In this document: one piece after another, positions 43,513 to 52,299 of the stretch | Layout: every line of letters starts with the position of its first letter | Numbering within the stretch: the stretch's first letter is position 1 | Source: CBDBJQ01 sp965206405 | Lineage (GTDB): Bacteria > Pseudomonadota > Alphaproteobacteria > UBA8366 | Direction of reading: 5' to 3' | DNA: 64,000 nucleotides | NCBI GenBank assembly: GCA_965206405.1 | Contig: CBDBJQ010000006.1 | Span: 620,001-684,000 of the forward strand | Translations under genes and position numbers: made by a program | Notes under the pieces: generated by a model | What the model was told of the DNA's origin: nothing | The model's database searches: none | Seen by the model: the letters and a program-made list of their open reading frames with translations, nothing else

Positions 43513-45549
43513 TTAAGGAGCGGCAGTGGATGTTGCCACGAGCCGGTCCTTCACGGCTGTGGCCACGGCCACGGCAGTGATGCCGAAATGTGCGTACAAC
43601 TCGCCGGCCGGCGCCGATGCACCGAAACCATGCATGCCGACAAAGCCACCTTCTGGGCCGATATAGCGGTCCCAGCCCTGGCGCACTGCGGCCTCGACGG
43701 CGACGCGAGTGCCGCCTTCGGGGCCGAGCACGAGGTGCCGGTATTCAACATCCTGGCGGTCGAAGATTTCCTGGCATGGTACCGAAACCACCGCGGCGGC
43801 GATGCCTTCCTGTAAGAGGATATCGCGAGCGGCGACCGCGATTTCAACCTCGGAGCCGGTCGCAAGGATGGTGGCCTGCCGATCGCCCTCGGCCGGCGCC
43901 ACGATATAAGCGCCGGCAGCGCACAGGTTCTTTTCCGTATATTCCTGGCGCAGCGGCGCCAGGCCCTGGCGCGTCAGTGCCAGCACCGAGGGAGAATCCT
44001 TGAGGGCGAGCGCAAGAGCCCAGCACTCGGCGGTCTCGACGGCGTCGGCCGGCCGGAACACATGCAGGTTGGGTATTGCGCGCAACGCTGCCAGATGTTC
44101 GACCGGCTGGTGAGTCGGGCCGTCCTCTCCAAGGCCAATGGAATCATGGGTCATGACGTGGATGACCCGTTGGCGCATCAGGGCGGCGAGACGGAGGGCC
44201 GGTCGGCAGTAATCGGCGAAGGCAAGGAAAGTGCCGCCATAGGGAAGCAGGCCGCCATGCAGCGCGATGCCGTTCATCGCCGCCGCCATGGCGTGCTCGC
44301 GGACACCGTAATGAATGTAGCTGCCGGCATAATCCCCGGCGGTAACCGGCGCCATGCCGTCGGCCAGCGTGCCGTTCGAGCCGGTTAGATCGGCGGAGCC
44401 GCCGACGAGTCCGGGCAGGGCAGGTGCCAGCGCCTCGAGACATTTCTGGGAGGACTGGCGGGTGGCCAGTTTCGGCGCGCCCTCGATAAAACTGCGTTTG
44501 ACGGCGTCCAGTACCGTGCCGGCGTTGTTTTTGTCATCGCCCGAGACGGCGCCCGCGAAAGCTTCGCGCCGGGTCGATGGCAGGTCGGCGAGCCGGGCAT
44601 CCCAGGCCTGTCGCTCCGCTGCTCCGCGCTGCCCCGCAAGACGCCAGTCCGCGAGAATGTCCTCGGGGATATGAAACGGCGGGTGCGGCCAATCGAGGTG
44701 TTCGCGCGCGGCCGCTACTTCCGCTTCGCCGAGTGGCGCGCCGTGGGTTGCAGCGGTGCCTTCCTTGCCGGGCGCGCCGAAGCCGATCACCGTACGGCAG
44801 GCGATGAGCGACGGCCGGTCGCTGTTCCGGGCCTGGAGCAGAGCCTTGGCAACTGCTTCCGGATCATGGCCATCGACCCGTTCGGTCGCCCAGCTGCTGG
44901 CTGCGAACCGGGCGATCTGGTCGTCGCTCTCGGCGAGCGATTTCGGGCCATCAATCGAGATGCCGTTGTCGTCGAACAGCACGATCAGCCGATTGAGCTT
45001 GAGGTGTCCCGCCAGCGAGATGGCTTCATGGCTGACGCCTTCCATCAGGCATCCATCTCCGGCCAGCACGTAGGTGTAGTGGTCGACGACGTCTTCGCCG
45101 TGTCTGGCCGCGAGCATCCGTTCGGCAAGCGCCATGCCGACCGCGTTGGCGAGGCCCTGGCCGAGCGGGCCGGTGGTGGTTTCGATGCCCCGCGCGTGGC
45201 CGTGCTCGGGATGCCCGGCGGTGGCGCTGTCGAGCTGGCGGAAGCCCCGGAGCTGGTCGATGTCGATATCTTCGTAGCCGGTCAGATGAAGGAGTGCATA
45301 AAGCAACATCGAGCCGTGTCCGGCTGACAGGACGAAGCGGTCACGGTCCGGCCAGTCAGGTGTGGCGGCATCGAATTTGAGGATTCGTGTGAACAGGACC
45401 GTGGCCACGTCGGCCATGCCCATCGGCATACCCGGGTGACCCGATGCGGCCTGTTCGACGGCATCCATGGCGAGTGCGCGAATGGCGTTCGCCATCTGGG
45501 TGTGGCCTGTCGAGAAGCCGGTTTCGGTAGGGGCGGGAGTAGCGGGCAC
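43513..45549 (-). CDS. tkt: Transketolase
   Basis: Transketolase moves two-carbon units in the pentose phosphate and Calvin pathways using thiamine diphosphate. Visible are the N-terminal ANAIRALAMDAVEQAASGHPGMPMG, the ThDP motif GDGCLMEGVSHEA ending in NRLIVLFDDN, the pyrimidine-domain block YGVREHAMAAAMNGIALHGG and the MTHDSIGLGEDGPTHQPVEHLAALR motif. The frame runs open far upstream, but GTG at 45549 follows GAGAGGAG and gives 678 residues, close to the family length. ATG 45495 is an alternative. It heads tkt-gap, followed on the same strand by the alcohol dehydrogenase. Confidence 0.96.
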   Translation of the reverse strand: MPATPAPTETGFSTGHTQMANAIRALAMDAVEQAASGHPGMPMGMADVATVLFTRILKFDAATPDWPDRDRFVLSAGHGSMLLYALLHLTGYEDIDIDQLRGFRQLDSATAGHPEHGHARGIETTTGPLGQGLANAVGMALAERMLAARHGEDVVDHYTYVLAGDGCLMEGVSHEAISLAGHLKLNRLIVLFDDNGISIDGPKSLAESDDQIARFAASSWATERVDGHDPEAVAKALLQARNSDRPSLIACRTVIGFGAPGKEGTAATHGAPLGEAEVAAAREHLDWPHPPFHIPEDILADWRLAGQRGAAERQAWDARLADLPSTRREAFAGAVSGDDKNNAGTVLDAVKRSFIEGAPKLATRQSSQKCLEALAPALPGLVGGSADLTGSNGTLADGMAPVTAGDYAGSYIHYGVREHAMAAAMNGIALHGGLLPYGGTFLAFADYCRPALRLAALMRQRVIHVMTHDSIGLGEDGPTHQPVEHLAALRAIPNLHVFRPADAVETAECWALALALKDSPSVLALTRQGLAPLRQEYTEKNLCAAGAYIVAPAEGDRQATILATGSEVEIAVAARDILLQEGIAAAVVSVPCQEIFDRQDVEYRHLVLGPEGGTRVAVEAAVRQGWDRYIGPEGGFVGMHGFGASAPAGELYAHFGITAVAVATAVKDRLVATSTAAP

Positions 45550-45733
45550 GAACCGGAATCTCCTCTCTTGGCGGGTGTTTGGAAGTCGGGGGTTGCCGGA
45601 TGAGGCAAGATGCCGCCCGCATGCCCGCGCGTCAATCACCCCTGCACCGCAGCGACTGCGGCGGCAGGTGGCGTCGGGGCGGGTTCTGTGGCAATATCCG
45701 GCCCCGGCGGCGGCGAGTGACGAGGTATTGGAA

Positions 45734-46051
45734 ATGTCCCGGATCGACGGGGTGAAATCGACGCTCGAGGATGCGGTAGCCCGGCTCGAGGCTGCCGCAG
45801 CGGGGGTCGGGAAGCGGCAGGAGAAAGCCGGGGGCGAGGCGGTGGTGCTGGCTGATGCGCTGGCCCGGGAGCGGGTCAGGGCGGACGACCTCCAGCGCCG
45901 GGTCGACGCCGTTGCAACGCGGCTCGACAAGGCCATTGGGCGGTTTTCGCAAAACCGGCTTTCTGAGACGGCATCCCGAAATCCAAAGAACTTCGGGAGA
46001 GAACAAGAAACTCCGGGGCAAAAAATTCGCGATGGGGGGAGAGTCGCATGA
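45734..46051 (+). CDS. DUF4164-like small coiled-coil protein
   Basis: A 105-residue protein whose first ~80 residues are heptad-rich helix (SRIDGVKSTLEDAVARLEAAA, then LARERVRADDLQRRVDAVATRLDKAIGRF). Short coiled-coil proteins of the DUF4164 type sit directly upstream of zapA in many alphaproteobacteria, and this one fits in place and pattern. The last 25 residues (NRLSETASRNPKNF onward) look disordered. Start ATG 45734 is preceded by a possible TTG at 45728. The function is unknown; a cell-division link is only by neighbourhood. Confidence 0.72.
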   Translation: MSRIDGVKSTLEDAVARLEAAAAGVGKRQEKAGGEAVVLADALARERVRADDLQRRVDAVATRLDKAIGRFSQNRLSETASRNPKNFGREQETPGQKIRDGGRVA

Positions 46052-46093
46052 GGTGTTCCGGAAGGCCGGGCATGTGGCATGGAGGTACAGCGC

Positions 46094-46405
46094 ATGGCGC
46101 AGTCGGTACTAACGGTTACAGTGAACGGTCAGCCTTATGAAATCGCTTGCGCGCCGGGCCAGGAAAAAACGCTGAAGCGGCTTGCGAGTGTGCTCGACGA
46201 ACGGGTCCGCGGCGCGACTGAGGTCGGCGAGGCACTTGGAGAGCGCCAGCTCCTGGTGCTGGTCGGCCTGAAGTTGCTCGATGAGATCGGCGAGGTCGAA
46301 ACCCGGGTTGGGGCGGCAGAGGCGGAGACGGCGGCCCTGGTTGAATCTGTTGAATCCCTGGCCGGCCGCATCGAGGTCGTGGCGCAGCGTCTCGGCGACG
46401 CCTGA
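46094..46405 (+). CDS. zapA: Cell division protein ZapA
   Basis: ZapA cross-links FtsZ filaments at the division ring. The 103-residue protein has the N-terminal strand set (VLTVTVNGQPYEIACAPGQEKTLKRLASVLDERV) and the C-terminal helix (LLVLVGLKLLDEIGEVETRVGAAEAE) that forms the tetrameric coiled coil. An upstream ATG at 46079 adds five residues; MAQSVLTV at 46094 is the family start. Its stop codon begins the 18-bp tandem repeat that fills the gap to fthC. Confidence 0.92.
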   Translation: MAQSVLTVTVNGQPYEIACAPGQEKTLKRLASVLDERVRGATEVGEALGERQLLVLVGLKLLDEIGEVETRVGAAEAETAALVESVESLAGRIEVVAQRLGDA

Positions 46406-46455
46406 CGGACGCTAACAGCCTGACAGACGCTAACAGCCTGACAGACGCTAACAGT
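46402..46455. repeat. 18-bp tandem repeat x3 between zapA and fthC
   Basis: Copies at 46402-46419 (one change), 46420-46437 and 46438-46455 (one change) of CTGACAGACGCTAACAGC. The array starts with the zapA stop codon and ends directly before the fthC ATG, so it fills the whole intergenic space. In many proteobacteria the 6S RNA gene lies here; there is no room for one. Confidence 0.95.
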
Positions 46456-47121
46456 ATGTTCGGAGAAACGGAAAATGTGGCGCTCGGGAACGCGGAGCCC
46501 TTGCTTGCTCCAGCCTTTTCTGATGGTGGAATGGTGTCGGCGCTTCCGGCCCTGAGCGAGCGCAAGCGCAGCCTGCGCATCCAGGCCCGCGCCACCCGCA
46601 GCCGGATGCGCGCTGACGCGCGTGCTGCAGCGCTGCGCCTGGTTGCGCACTTTCCCGTCGCCCTTGCACGACCACCCATCCGGGTTGTTTCCGGATTCCG
46701 CCCCTTCGGCGGCGAAATCGACGTGCTGCCGTTGCTTGCCGCCCTGCGCCGCCGGGGATGCGAGATCGTCCTTCCCGTCGTGACCGGAAGTGCCGACCCG
46801 CTGACCTTCCGCCGCTGGCAGCCGGGCGATACCCTGGAGCCGGGGCCCATGGGAATCCTGCAGCCCGCACCCGTAGCACCACGACGCGTCCCCGATCTCC
46901 TTCTCGTGCCACTGCTGGCCGTCGACCGTCGCGGTCGCCGGGTTGGCTATGGCGGCGGTTTTTATGATCGCACCCTGGCCCATCTGCGCCGTCATGCGCG
47001 CCCCGTTGCGGTCGGGGTCGCCTATGATTGCCAACGCGTTACCCGCGTCCCGACGGATGCGCACGACATTCCAGTTGACTGGATCGTCACCGACCGCACC
47101 TGTATCGGAACGGCGAGCTAA
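46456..47121 (+). CDS. 5-formyltetrahydrofolate cyclo-ligase
   Basis: This enzyme converts 5-formyl-THF to methenyl-THF with ATP. The N terminus has the family RSLRIQARATRSRM helix, the middle VVSGFRPFGGEIDVLPLLAALRRRG, and the C-terminal ATP-binding signature RVGYGGGFYDRTL. The ATG at 46456 directly follows the tandem repeat, with no good Shine-Dalgarno. Position after zapA matches the usual zapA-(6S RNA)-fthC (ygfA) order. The first ~30 residues before LSERKRSLR look like a non-conserved extension; ATG 46531 (MVSALPAL) is an alternative start. Confidence 0.9.
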   Translation: MFGETENVALGNAEPLLAPAFSDGGMVSALPALSERKRSLRIQARATRSRMRADARAAALRLVAHFPVALARPPIRVVSGFRPFGGEIDVLPLLAALRRRGCEIVLPVVTGSADPLTFRRWQPGDTLEPGPMGILQPAPVAPRRVPDLLLVPLLAVDRRGRRVGYGGGFYDRTLAHLRRHARPVAVGVAYDCQRVTRVPTDAHDIPVDWIVTDRTCIGTAS

Positions 47122-47125
47122 GCCC

Positions 47126-48022
47126 GTGCGAATCCTGTTTTGTGGCGACATCGTCGGCCAGTCCGGACGCCAGGTATTGATTGACCACCTGCCCGATCTG
47201 CGCGAGTGCTATGCGATCGATTTCGTGATCGTGAATGGAGAAAATGCGGCTGGCGGCAACGGGATTACGGAGCAGATATGCCAGTCCATGTTCCAGGCCG
47301 GAGCCGACGTCATCACCGGCGGTAACCACAGCTGGGACAAGCCAGAAATCACAGGTTTCATGGAATCCGAACGGCGGATGCTGCGGCCGATCAACAGCGC
47401 CGAGGGAACGCCGGGGCGCGGCATTGGAAGCTTTTCTCTGCCATCCGGCGAGAAGGTCAGGGTCGTCAACGTCATGGGTCAGCGTTTCATGGAACCGATG
47501 GACAATCCCTTTACCGCCCTCGAAAAAATACTGCCGGCCGGCGCGCCGAAGCCCAACGGCTGTGCAGCGATCGTCGTCGATGTGCATGCCGAGGCGACCA
47601 GCGAGAAAACGGGGATGGGGCACCTCTGTGATGGCCGCGCCACCCTGGTGGTCGGCACCCACACGCATATCCCCACCGCCGATGCCCGCATCCTGCCTGG
47701 AGGGACGGCCTATCACAGCGATGCGGGGATGTGCGGCGATTACGAATCAGTAATCGGCATGGGCAAGGAGGAGGCCATTGCACGCATGCGGCGGCCCGAC
47801 ACGAGACCCCGCCTCAAGCCGGCGCTGGGACCGGGGACGCTGTGCGGTACCTTCGTTGAGACCGACCCGCGCACCGGCCTTGCCGCTGTTGTCGCGCCGG
47901 TCAGGATAGGCGGAGTGTTGAGCGAGGCACTGCCCCCGGCGCCCGGATCGACGAAGCCCGAATCATTGACGGTATCCCAATCAACGGCATCTGCACCGAT
48001 GCGCGAGAGCGAAACCTCCTGA
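47126..48022 (+). CDS. YmdB/TIGR00282-family metallophosphoesterase
   Basis: A 298-residue phosphodiesterase of the YmdB type, whose Bacillus member cleaves 2',3'-cyclic nucleotides. The metal-binding Asp and Glu/Asn are in ILFCGDIVGQSGR and VIVNGENAAGGNGIT. The GGNHSWDKPEI block carries Asn-His, and VDVHAEATSEKTGMG and VVGTHTHIPTADARILPGGTAYHSDAGM carry the remaining His ligands. The frame opens upstream inside fthC; the GTG at 47126 begins VRILFCGD, the family start, five bases after the fthC stop. The C-terminal ~30 residues are Ser/Pro-rich and not conserved. Confidence 0.9.
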   Translation: MRILFCGDIVGQSGRQVLIDHLPDLRECYAIDFVIVNGENAAGGNGITEQICQSMFQAGADVITGGNHSWDKPEITGFMESERRMLRPINSAEGTPGRGIGSFSLPSGEKVRVVNVMGQRFMEPMDNPFTALEKILPAGAPKPNGCAAIVVDVHAEATSEKTGMGHLCDGRATLVVGTHTHIPTADARILPGGTAYHSDAGMCGDYESVIGMGKEEAIARMRRPDTRPRLKPALGPGTLCGTFVETDPRTGLAAVVAPVRIGGVLSEALPPAPGSTKPESLTVSQSTASAPMRESETS

Positions 48023-48041
48023 GGCGCGGAGACAACAGGCC

Positions 48042-48794
48042 GTGGCGGGTCATTCCCAATTCAAGAACATCATGCACCGCAAGGGTGCGCAGGATAAAAA
48101 GCGCGCCCGGCTGTTCACCCGCCTTGGCCGCGAACTCATGGTCGCTGCCCGTGCCGGTGGCACTGATCCGAACGGCAATCCGCGTCTGCGCTCAGCCATC
48201 CTCACCGCCCGCAGCGGCAACATGCCGAAGGACAATATTGATCGGGCGATCGCCAAGGGAGCTGGTACCGCCGAGGGCGCGGCATTCGAGGAGACACGCT
48301 ACGAGGGTTTCGGCACTGGCGGGGTAGGGGTGATCGTTGAAACGCTGACCGACAACCGCAACCGCACCGCGGCTGAGATTCGCTCGCTGTTCAGCAAGCA
48401 TGGCGGCACCATGGCCGAGAACGGGGCGGTCAGCTGCCGGTTCGATCGCGTCGGCGAAGTCTGCTACCCTGCGGCGGTCGGCGATGCCGAATCGGTGTTC
48501 GAGGCAGCGGCCGAGGCCGGGGCGGAGGATGCCGAATCGGACGTGGACGGCCACCGCATCACCAGCCGGCCGGAGGCTCTGCACATGATGGCTGATGGCC
48601 TCGAGGGACAGCTCGGTGCCCCTCTGTCGGTGGCCTTGGTCTGGCGTCCGCAGGCCCTGATGCCCCTGAGCGAGGAGGATGCACCGGGCCTGTTTCGACT
48701 GATCGAGGCGCTCGAGAGCAACGATGATGTCCAGTCGGTGGCAGCGGATTTTGCAATCAATGACGCCGCGCTGAAATGGCTGACGACGGCGTGA
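48042..48794 (+). CDS. YebC/TACO1-family translation/transcription factor
   Basis: YebC proteins bind ribosomes or DNA and have been linked to relief of polyproline stalling as well as gene regulation. The 250-residue protein opens AGHSQFKNIMHRKGAQDKKRARLFTRLGREL (usual SKWANIKHRK variant) and has the family blocks GNPRLRSAILTARSGNMPKDNIDRAI and FGTGGVGVIVETLTDNRNRTAAEIR. Start is GTG 48042. Its end overlaps ruvC by 19 bases. Confidence 0.95.
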   Translation: MAGHSQFKNIMHRKGAQDKKRARLFTRLGRELMVAARAGGTDPNGNPRLRSAILTARSGNMPKDNIDRAIAKGAGTAEGAAFEETRYEGFGTGGVGVIVETLTDNRNRTAAEIRSLFSKHGGTMAENGAVSCRFDRVGEVCYPAAVGDAESVFEAAAEAGAEDAESDVDGHRITSRPEALHMMADGLEGQLGAPLSVALVWRPQALMPLSEEDAPGLFRLIEALESNDDVQSVAADFAINDAALKWLTTA

Positions 48795-49324
48795 AGACCG
48801 GACGCCCGATACGCATCATTGGCTTCGATCCTGGCCTCCGGAACACCGGGTGGGGGGTGATCGAGGTGACCGCAAACAGGCTGGTCTACATCGCCGATGG
48901 TGTGGTCTCTCCCGACAATGACCGGCCGCTGGCCTGGCGTTTGCGCGAACTGCATGAGGGGCTTGGCGAAGTCATGGCTCTGCACCAGCCAGATGAGGCG
49001 GCGGTCGAGGAAACCTTCGTCAACGTCAATCCCGTCAGCACTTTGAAACTCGGCGCCGCCCGCGGCGTTGTCATGCTGGCGCCGGCGGTGGCCGGCGTTC
49101 CGGTCGCCGAATATCCCGCCAACGTGATCAAGAAGTCGCTCGTCGGCAACGGCCATGCCGGCAAGAACCAGATCCAGACGATGGTATCCCATCTGCTGCC
49201 GGGATGGTGCTTCAGCAATCCCGACGCCGCCGACGCGCTGGCGACCGCCATCTGCCACAGTCACATGGCCGGAAATCGCCGCGCCGTGCCGGAGCCGCGG
49301 CAGGCATCGCGGCAGGACTCATGA
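48776..49324 (+). CDS. ruvC: Holliday junction resolvase RuvC
   Basis: RuvC cuts Holliday junctions symmetrically. The four catalytic acids of the RNase H fold are visible: Asp in IIGFDPGLRNTGWG, Glu in AAVEETFVNVNP, and the acidic pair in SNPDAADALATAICHSHM. The 182-residue length fits. The start overlaps yebC by 19 bases (ATG 48776) and the stop overlaps ruvA by ATGA, so yebC-ruvC-ruvA-ruvB are likely coupled. Confidence 0.97.
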   Translation: MADDGVKTGRPIRIIGFDPGLRNTGWGVIEVTANRLVYIADGVVSPDNDRPLAWRLRELHEGLGEVMALHQPDEAAVEETFVNVNPVSTLKLGAARGVVMLAPAVAGVPVAEYPANVIKKSLVGNGHAGKNQIQTMVSHLLPGWCFSNPDAADALATAICHSHMAGNRRAVPEPRQASRQDS

Positions 49325-49923
49325 TTGCGTCGCTGAACGGCGTTGTGCAATGGGTCGGCACGGAATCGGTGGTGATCGATGTCGCCGGCGTCGGCTATCT
49401 CGTGCAATGTTCGTCGCGCACCCTCGGGAGTCTGTCGGCACCAGGTCAGCCGGTGCGGATGAAGGTTGAAACCCAGATGCGCGACAGTGCGATCCATCTT
49501 TACGGGTTTTCCGACGAAGGCGAGCGCGAATGGTTCCGCCTGCTGATGACTGTCCAGGGCGTTGGCGCGCGCGTTGCCCTGGCCGTGCTTTCGGAACTCG
49601 TGCCGGCTCAGCTGGCACAGGCGGTGGCGGCGCAGGACCGGGTCCCGGTGACGCAGGCCGTCGGGGTGGGCGCCAAGATCGCCGGCCGCATCGTTTCCGA
49701 ACTCAAGGATCGCATCGGCGACCTGCCGGGAGCCGACGCCGTGCCGGTCAGGATTGAGGATGCAGAGGGCAGGCTTTCCGGGGACGCGGTTTCGGCGCTT
49801 GTCAATCTCGGCTTCGCTCGCATCGACGCCCATGGCGCGGTGGCCCGGGCCGAACGCGATCTCGGCGTGGATGTCGGACTCGATGATCTGGTCCGGGCCG
49901 GTTTGCGGGATCTCAGCCAATGA
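49321..49923 (+). CDS. ruvA: Holliday junction branch migration protein RuvA
   Basis: RuvA binds the four-way junction and loads RuvB. The 200-residue protein has the N-terminal OB fold (MIASLNGVVQWVGTESVVIDVAGVGYLVQ), two HhH motifs (LLMTVQGVGARVALAVLSEL and AVGVGAKIAGRIVSELKDRI), and the C-terminal RuvB-binding domain (DAVSALVNLGFARIDAHGAVARA). Start ATG 49321 overlaps the ruvC stop; its own stop overlaps ruvB. Confidence 0.97.
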   Translation: MIASLNGVVQWVGTESVVIDVAGVGYLVQCSSRTLGSLSAPGQPVRMKVETQMRDSAIHLYGFSDEGEREWFRLLMTVQGVGARVALAVLSELVPAQLAQAVAAQDRVPVTQAVGVGAKIAGRIVSELKDRIGDLPGADAVPVRIEDAEGRLSGDAVSALVNLGFARIDAHGAVARAERDLGVDVGLDDLVRAGLRDLSQ

Positions 49924-51041
49924 GCAGGGCGGACGAGGTCCGGGAGATCGATACTCGTTTCGGCCCGATCGACCGCATGGAAACGGCTTTGCGTCCGACC
50001 GCACTCGACGAGTTCGTCGGCCAGGGCGAGGCCTGTGACAATCTCGCCGTGTTCGTCGAGGCTGCGATGCGGCGTGGCGAGGCGATGGACCACACGCTGA
50101 TGCACGGCCCCCCGGGACTCGGAAAGACCACGCTGGCTCATATCATTGCCAACGAACTTAGCGTCGATATCCGCGCGACTTCCGGTCCGATCATCGCCCG
50201 GGCCGGCGACCTGGCTGCGATACTGACCAATCTGCAGCCGAAGAACGTTCTGTTCATCGACGAGATCCATCGCCTCAACCCGGCGGTCGAGGAAGTTCTC
50301 TATCCGGCGATGGAGGATTTCGAGCTCGACCTCCTGATCGGCTCGGGGCCGGCGGCGCGCTCGGTGCGGATTCCGCTGGCTCCGTTTACCCTTATCGGAG
50401 CGACCACGCGGACCGGATTGATCACCAGCCCGCTGCGCGAGCGCTTCGGCATCCAGATACGGATGATGTTCTACGGTGAGGACGACCTCCGCCGCATTGT
50501 CGAACGCAACGCCGATCTCCTCGGAATGACGCTAGCTCCGGACGGCGCGACCGAAATCGCGCGTCGCAGTCGGGGAACGCCGCGCGTCGCCGGCCGGTTG
50601 CTGCGGCGAGTTCGCGATTTCGCTGCCGTCGCCGGGACGACCGCGATCGATGCCGCAGCGGCGGACGGCTTCCTGCGCCGCCTCGGTGTCGATGTCGAGG
50701 GTTTCGACGAGATGGACCGGTGCTATCTGCGCTGCCTCTGTGACAATTACGGCGGCGGGCCGGTCGGTGTTGAAACCCTGGCGGCGGTGTTCTCCGAACA
50801 GCGCGATGTCATCGAGGATGTCGTCGAACCCTATCTCCTCCAGCAGGGGTTCATACAGCGCACGCAACGTGGCCGAATGCTCTCGCAGCGAGGTTGGTCG
50901 TATCTCGGCATCGCGCCGCCTGCCGAGGCGGTGCGCCAGTTCGACCTGCTTGCAGCCGGCGACGCCGGAGAGGAAGAAGGCGGGGCGGATCGCCCGGACA
51001 ACACGGGCGACACGGGCGACACGGACAACACGGCGGCTTAG
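49920..51041 (+). CDS. ruvB: Holliday junction branch migration helicase RuvB
   Basis: RuvB is the AAA+ motor of branch migration. The 373-residue protein has Walker A HGPPGLGKTTLAH, Walker B LFIDEIHRLNPAVEE, sensor 1 TLIGATTRTG and the arginine-finger region SPLRERFG. Its C-terminal winged helix ends QRGRMLSQRGWSYLG. The last ~25 residues (NTGDTGDTDNTAA) are an acidic repeat tail beyond the usual end. In many proteobacteria ybgC follows; here tolQ follows directly, 33 bases on. Confidence 0.98.
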   Translation: MSRADEVREIDTRFGPIDRMETALRPTALDEFVGQGEACDNLAVFVEAAMRRGEAMDHTLMHGPPGLGKTTLAHIIANELSVDIRATSGPIIARAGDLAAILTNLQPKNVLFIDEIHRLNPAVEEVLYPAMEDFELDLLIGSGPAARSVRIPLAPFTLIGATTRTGLITSPLRERFGIQIRMMFYGEDDLRRIVERNADLLGMTLAPDGATEIARRSRGTPRVAGRLLRRVRDFAAVAGTTAIDAAAADGFLRRLGVDVEGFDEMDRCYLRCLCDNYGGGPVGVETLAAVFSEQRDVIEDVVEPYLLQQGFIQRTQRGRMLSQRGWSYLGIAPPAEAVRQFDLLAAGDAGEEEGGADRPDNTGDTGDTDNTAA

Positions 51042-51074
51042 CCACTTCCGGCAACCAAAACGCAAGGGGAACAA

Positions 51075-51815
51075 ATGACACAGGCGATAGCACAGACGTT
51101 GATAGACGCCGCCCCGGTCGGTGAATCGATCGCTGATCCGAGCATGAGCATGTGGGCGCTTGTCCTCAACGCCGACATCGTCGTCAAGATGGTGATGTTG
51201 CTGCTACTGGTCGCCTCGGTGTGGTGCTGGGCGATCATCTTCGAGAAAACCAAGCGGATACGGCGCCTGCAGCGTGGCGCCAACGAGTTCGAGCAGAAAT
51301 TCTGGTCCGGCGGGCCGTTGAACACGCTCTACAACCAGATCGAAGACGATCCGCCAAACCCGATGTCCGCGATGTTCGTGGTCGCGATGCGAGAGGTTCA
51401 GCGGCCATCGACGCGGACGCTGATAGCCAGTGAGTCCGGCCGCGAGCGGTTCTCTGCCCGCATCGAGAGAGTGATGCAGGTTACTCTGGTACGCGAGGTC
51501 GAACGCCTTGAACGTTACATGATCTTCCTTGCCTCGGTTGGTTCGACCGCACCTTTCGTCGGCCTGTTCGGGACGGTGTGGGGAATCATGAACAGCTTCC
51601 AGGCGATCGCTGCCAGCAAGCAAACCAACCTCGCGGTTGTCGCGCCAGGCATTGCCGAGGCTCTGTTCGCAACGGCGCTTGGCTTGGTGGCGGCGATTCC
51701 CGCGGTCATCGCCTACAACAAGATCTCCACCGATCTCGGCCGCTATGTCGGGCGCCTCGAAAGCTTCGCCGACGATTTCCTGGCGGTCCTTTCCCGCGAG
51801 AGCGAGGAGAGATAG
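51075..51815 (+). CDS. tolQ: Tol-Pal proton channel subunit TolQ
   Basis: TolQ and TolR use the proton gradient to drive TolA and pull the outer membrane inward at division. The 246-residue protein has three spans: near VVKMVMLLLLVASVWCWAIIF, then MIFLASVGSTAPFVGLFGTVWGI and VVAPGIAEALFATALGLVAAIPAVIAYN, which carry the typical channel signature. The ATG at 51075 follows AAGGGGA. The stop is five bases before tolR. Confidence 0.97.
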   Translation: MTQAIAQTLIDAAPVGESIADPSMSMWALVLNADIVVKMVMLLLLVASVWCWAIIFEKTKRIRRLQRGANEFEQKFWSGGPLNTLYNQIEDDPPNPMSAMFVVAMREVQRPSTRTLIASESGRERFSARIERVMQVTLVREVERLERYMIFLASVGSTAPFVGLFGTVWGIMNSFQAIAASKQTNLAVVAPGIAEALFATALGLVAAIPAVIAYNKISTDLGRYVGRLESFADDFLAVLSRESEER

Positions 51816-51819
51816 CGCC

Positions 51820-52275
51820 ATGGCGTTCATCACCTCCAACGGAAACGGCTCGGCCCGCCGCAAGCCGGGAAGCTACCGGCCGATGTCGGAGATCAATGTC
51901 ACGCCGCTTGTCGACGTGATGCTCGTGCTGCTGGTGATCTTCATGATTACGGCACCGCTGCTGACCGTCGGGGTTCCCGTCGATCTGCCGAAGACGGAAG
52001 CCGCGAGCCTGACCGATTCGGACAAACCTCTGGTCATCACCGTGAAGACAGATGGTACGATTTTCATTCAGGAAATCGAAACGCCGCTGGAAAAACTAGT
52101 GCCACGGCTGCAGGCGGTCACCGGCGCGAACTCGGATGTTAAGATTTACATTCGCGGTGACAAGCAGATCGCCTATGGCGAGGTGATGGCTGTAATGGGC
52201 GCTGTCAGCGCCGCCGGGTTCAAGAAGGTTTCATTGCTCGCCGAATTTCCGGCGCCGGAAACAAAGCCTCGCTAG
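51820..52275 (+). CDS. tolR: Tol-Pal subunit TolR
   Basis: The 151-residue ExbD/TolR protein has a cytoplasmic start, one span with the proton-carrying Asp (MSEINVTPLVDVMLVLLVIFMI; Asp in LVDVM) and a periplasmic dimerising domain (PLVITVKTDGTIFI to KKVSLLAEF). It begins four bases after the tolQ stop and 25 bases before tolA begins. Confidence 0.97.
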   Translation: MAFITSNGNGSARRKPGSYRPMSEINVTPLVDVMLVLLVIFMITAPLLTVGVPVDLPKTEAASLTDSDKPLVITVKTDGTIFIQEIETPLEKLVPRLQAVTGANSDVKIYIRGDKQIAYGEVMAVMGAVSAAGFKKVSLLAEFPAPETKPR

Positions 52276-52299
52276 CACTGGAAGCGACGAACCGCGGCT

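Noticed and set aside
45550..46095. 860-residue transketolase
   Set aside because: The upstream extension has no transketolase character, runs opposite the DUF4164 and zapA region, and a GTG with a strong Shine-Dalgarno at 45549 gives the normal length.
46406..46455. 6S RNA gene between zapA and fthC
   Set aside because: Only 50 bases are available and they consist entirely of an 18-bp tandem repeat.
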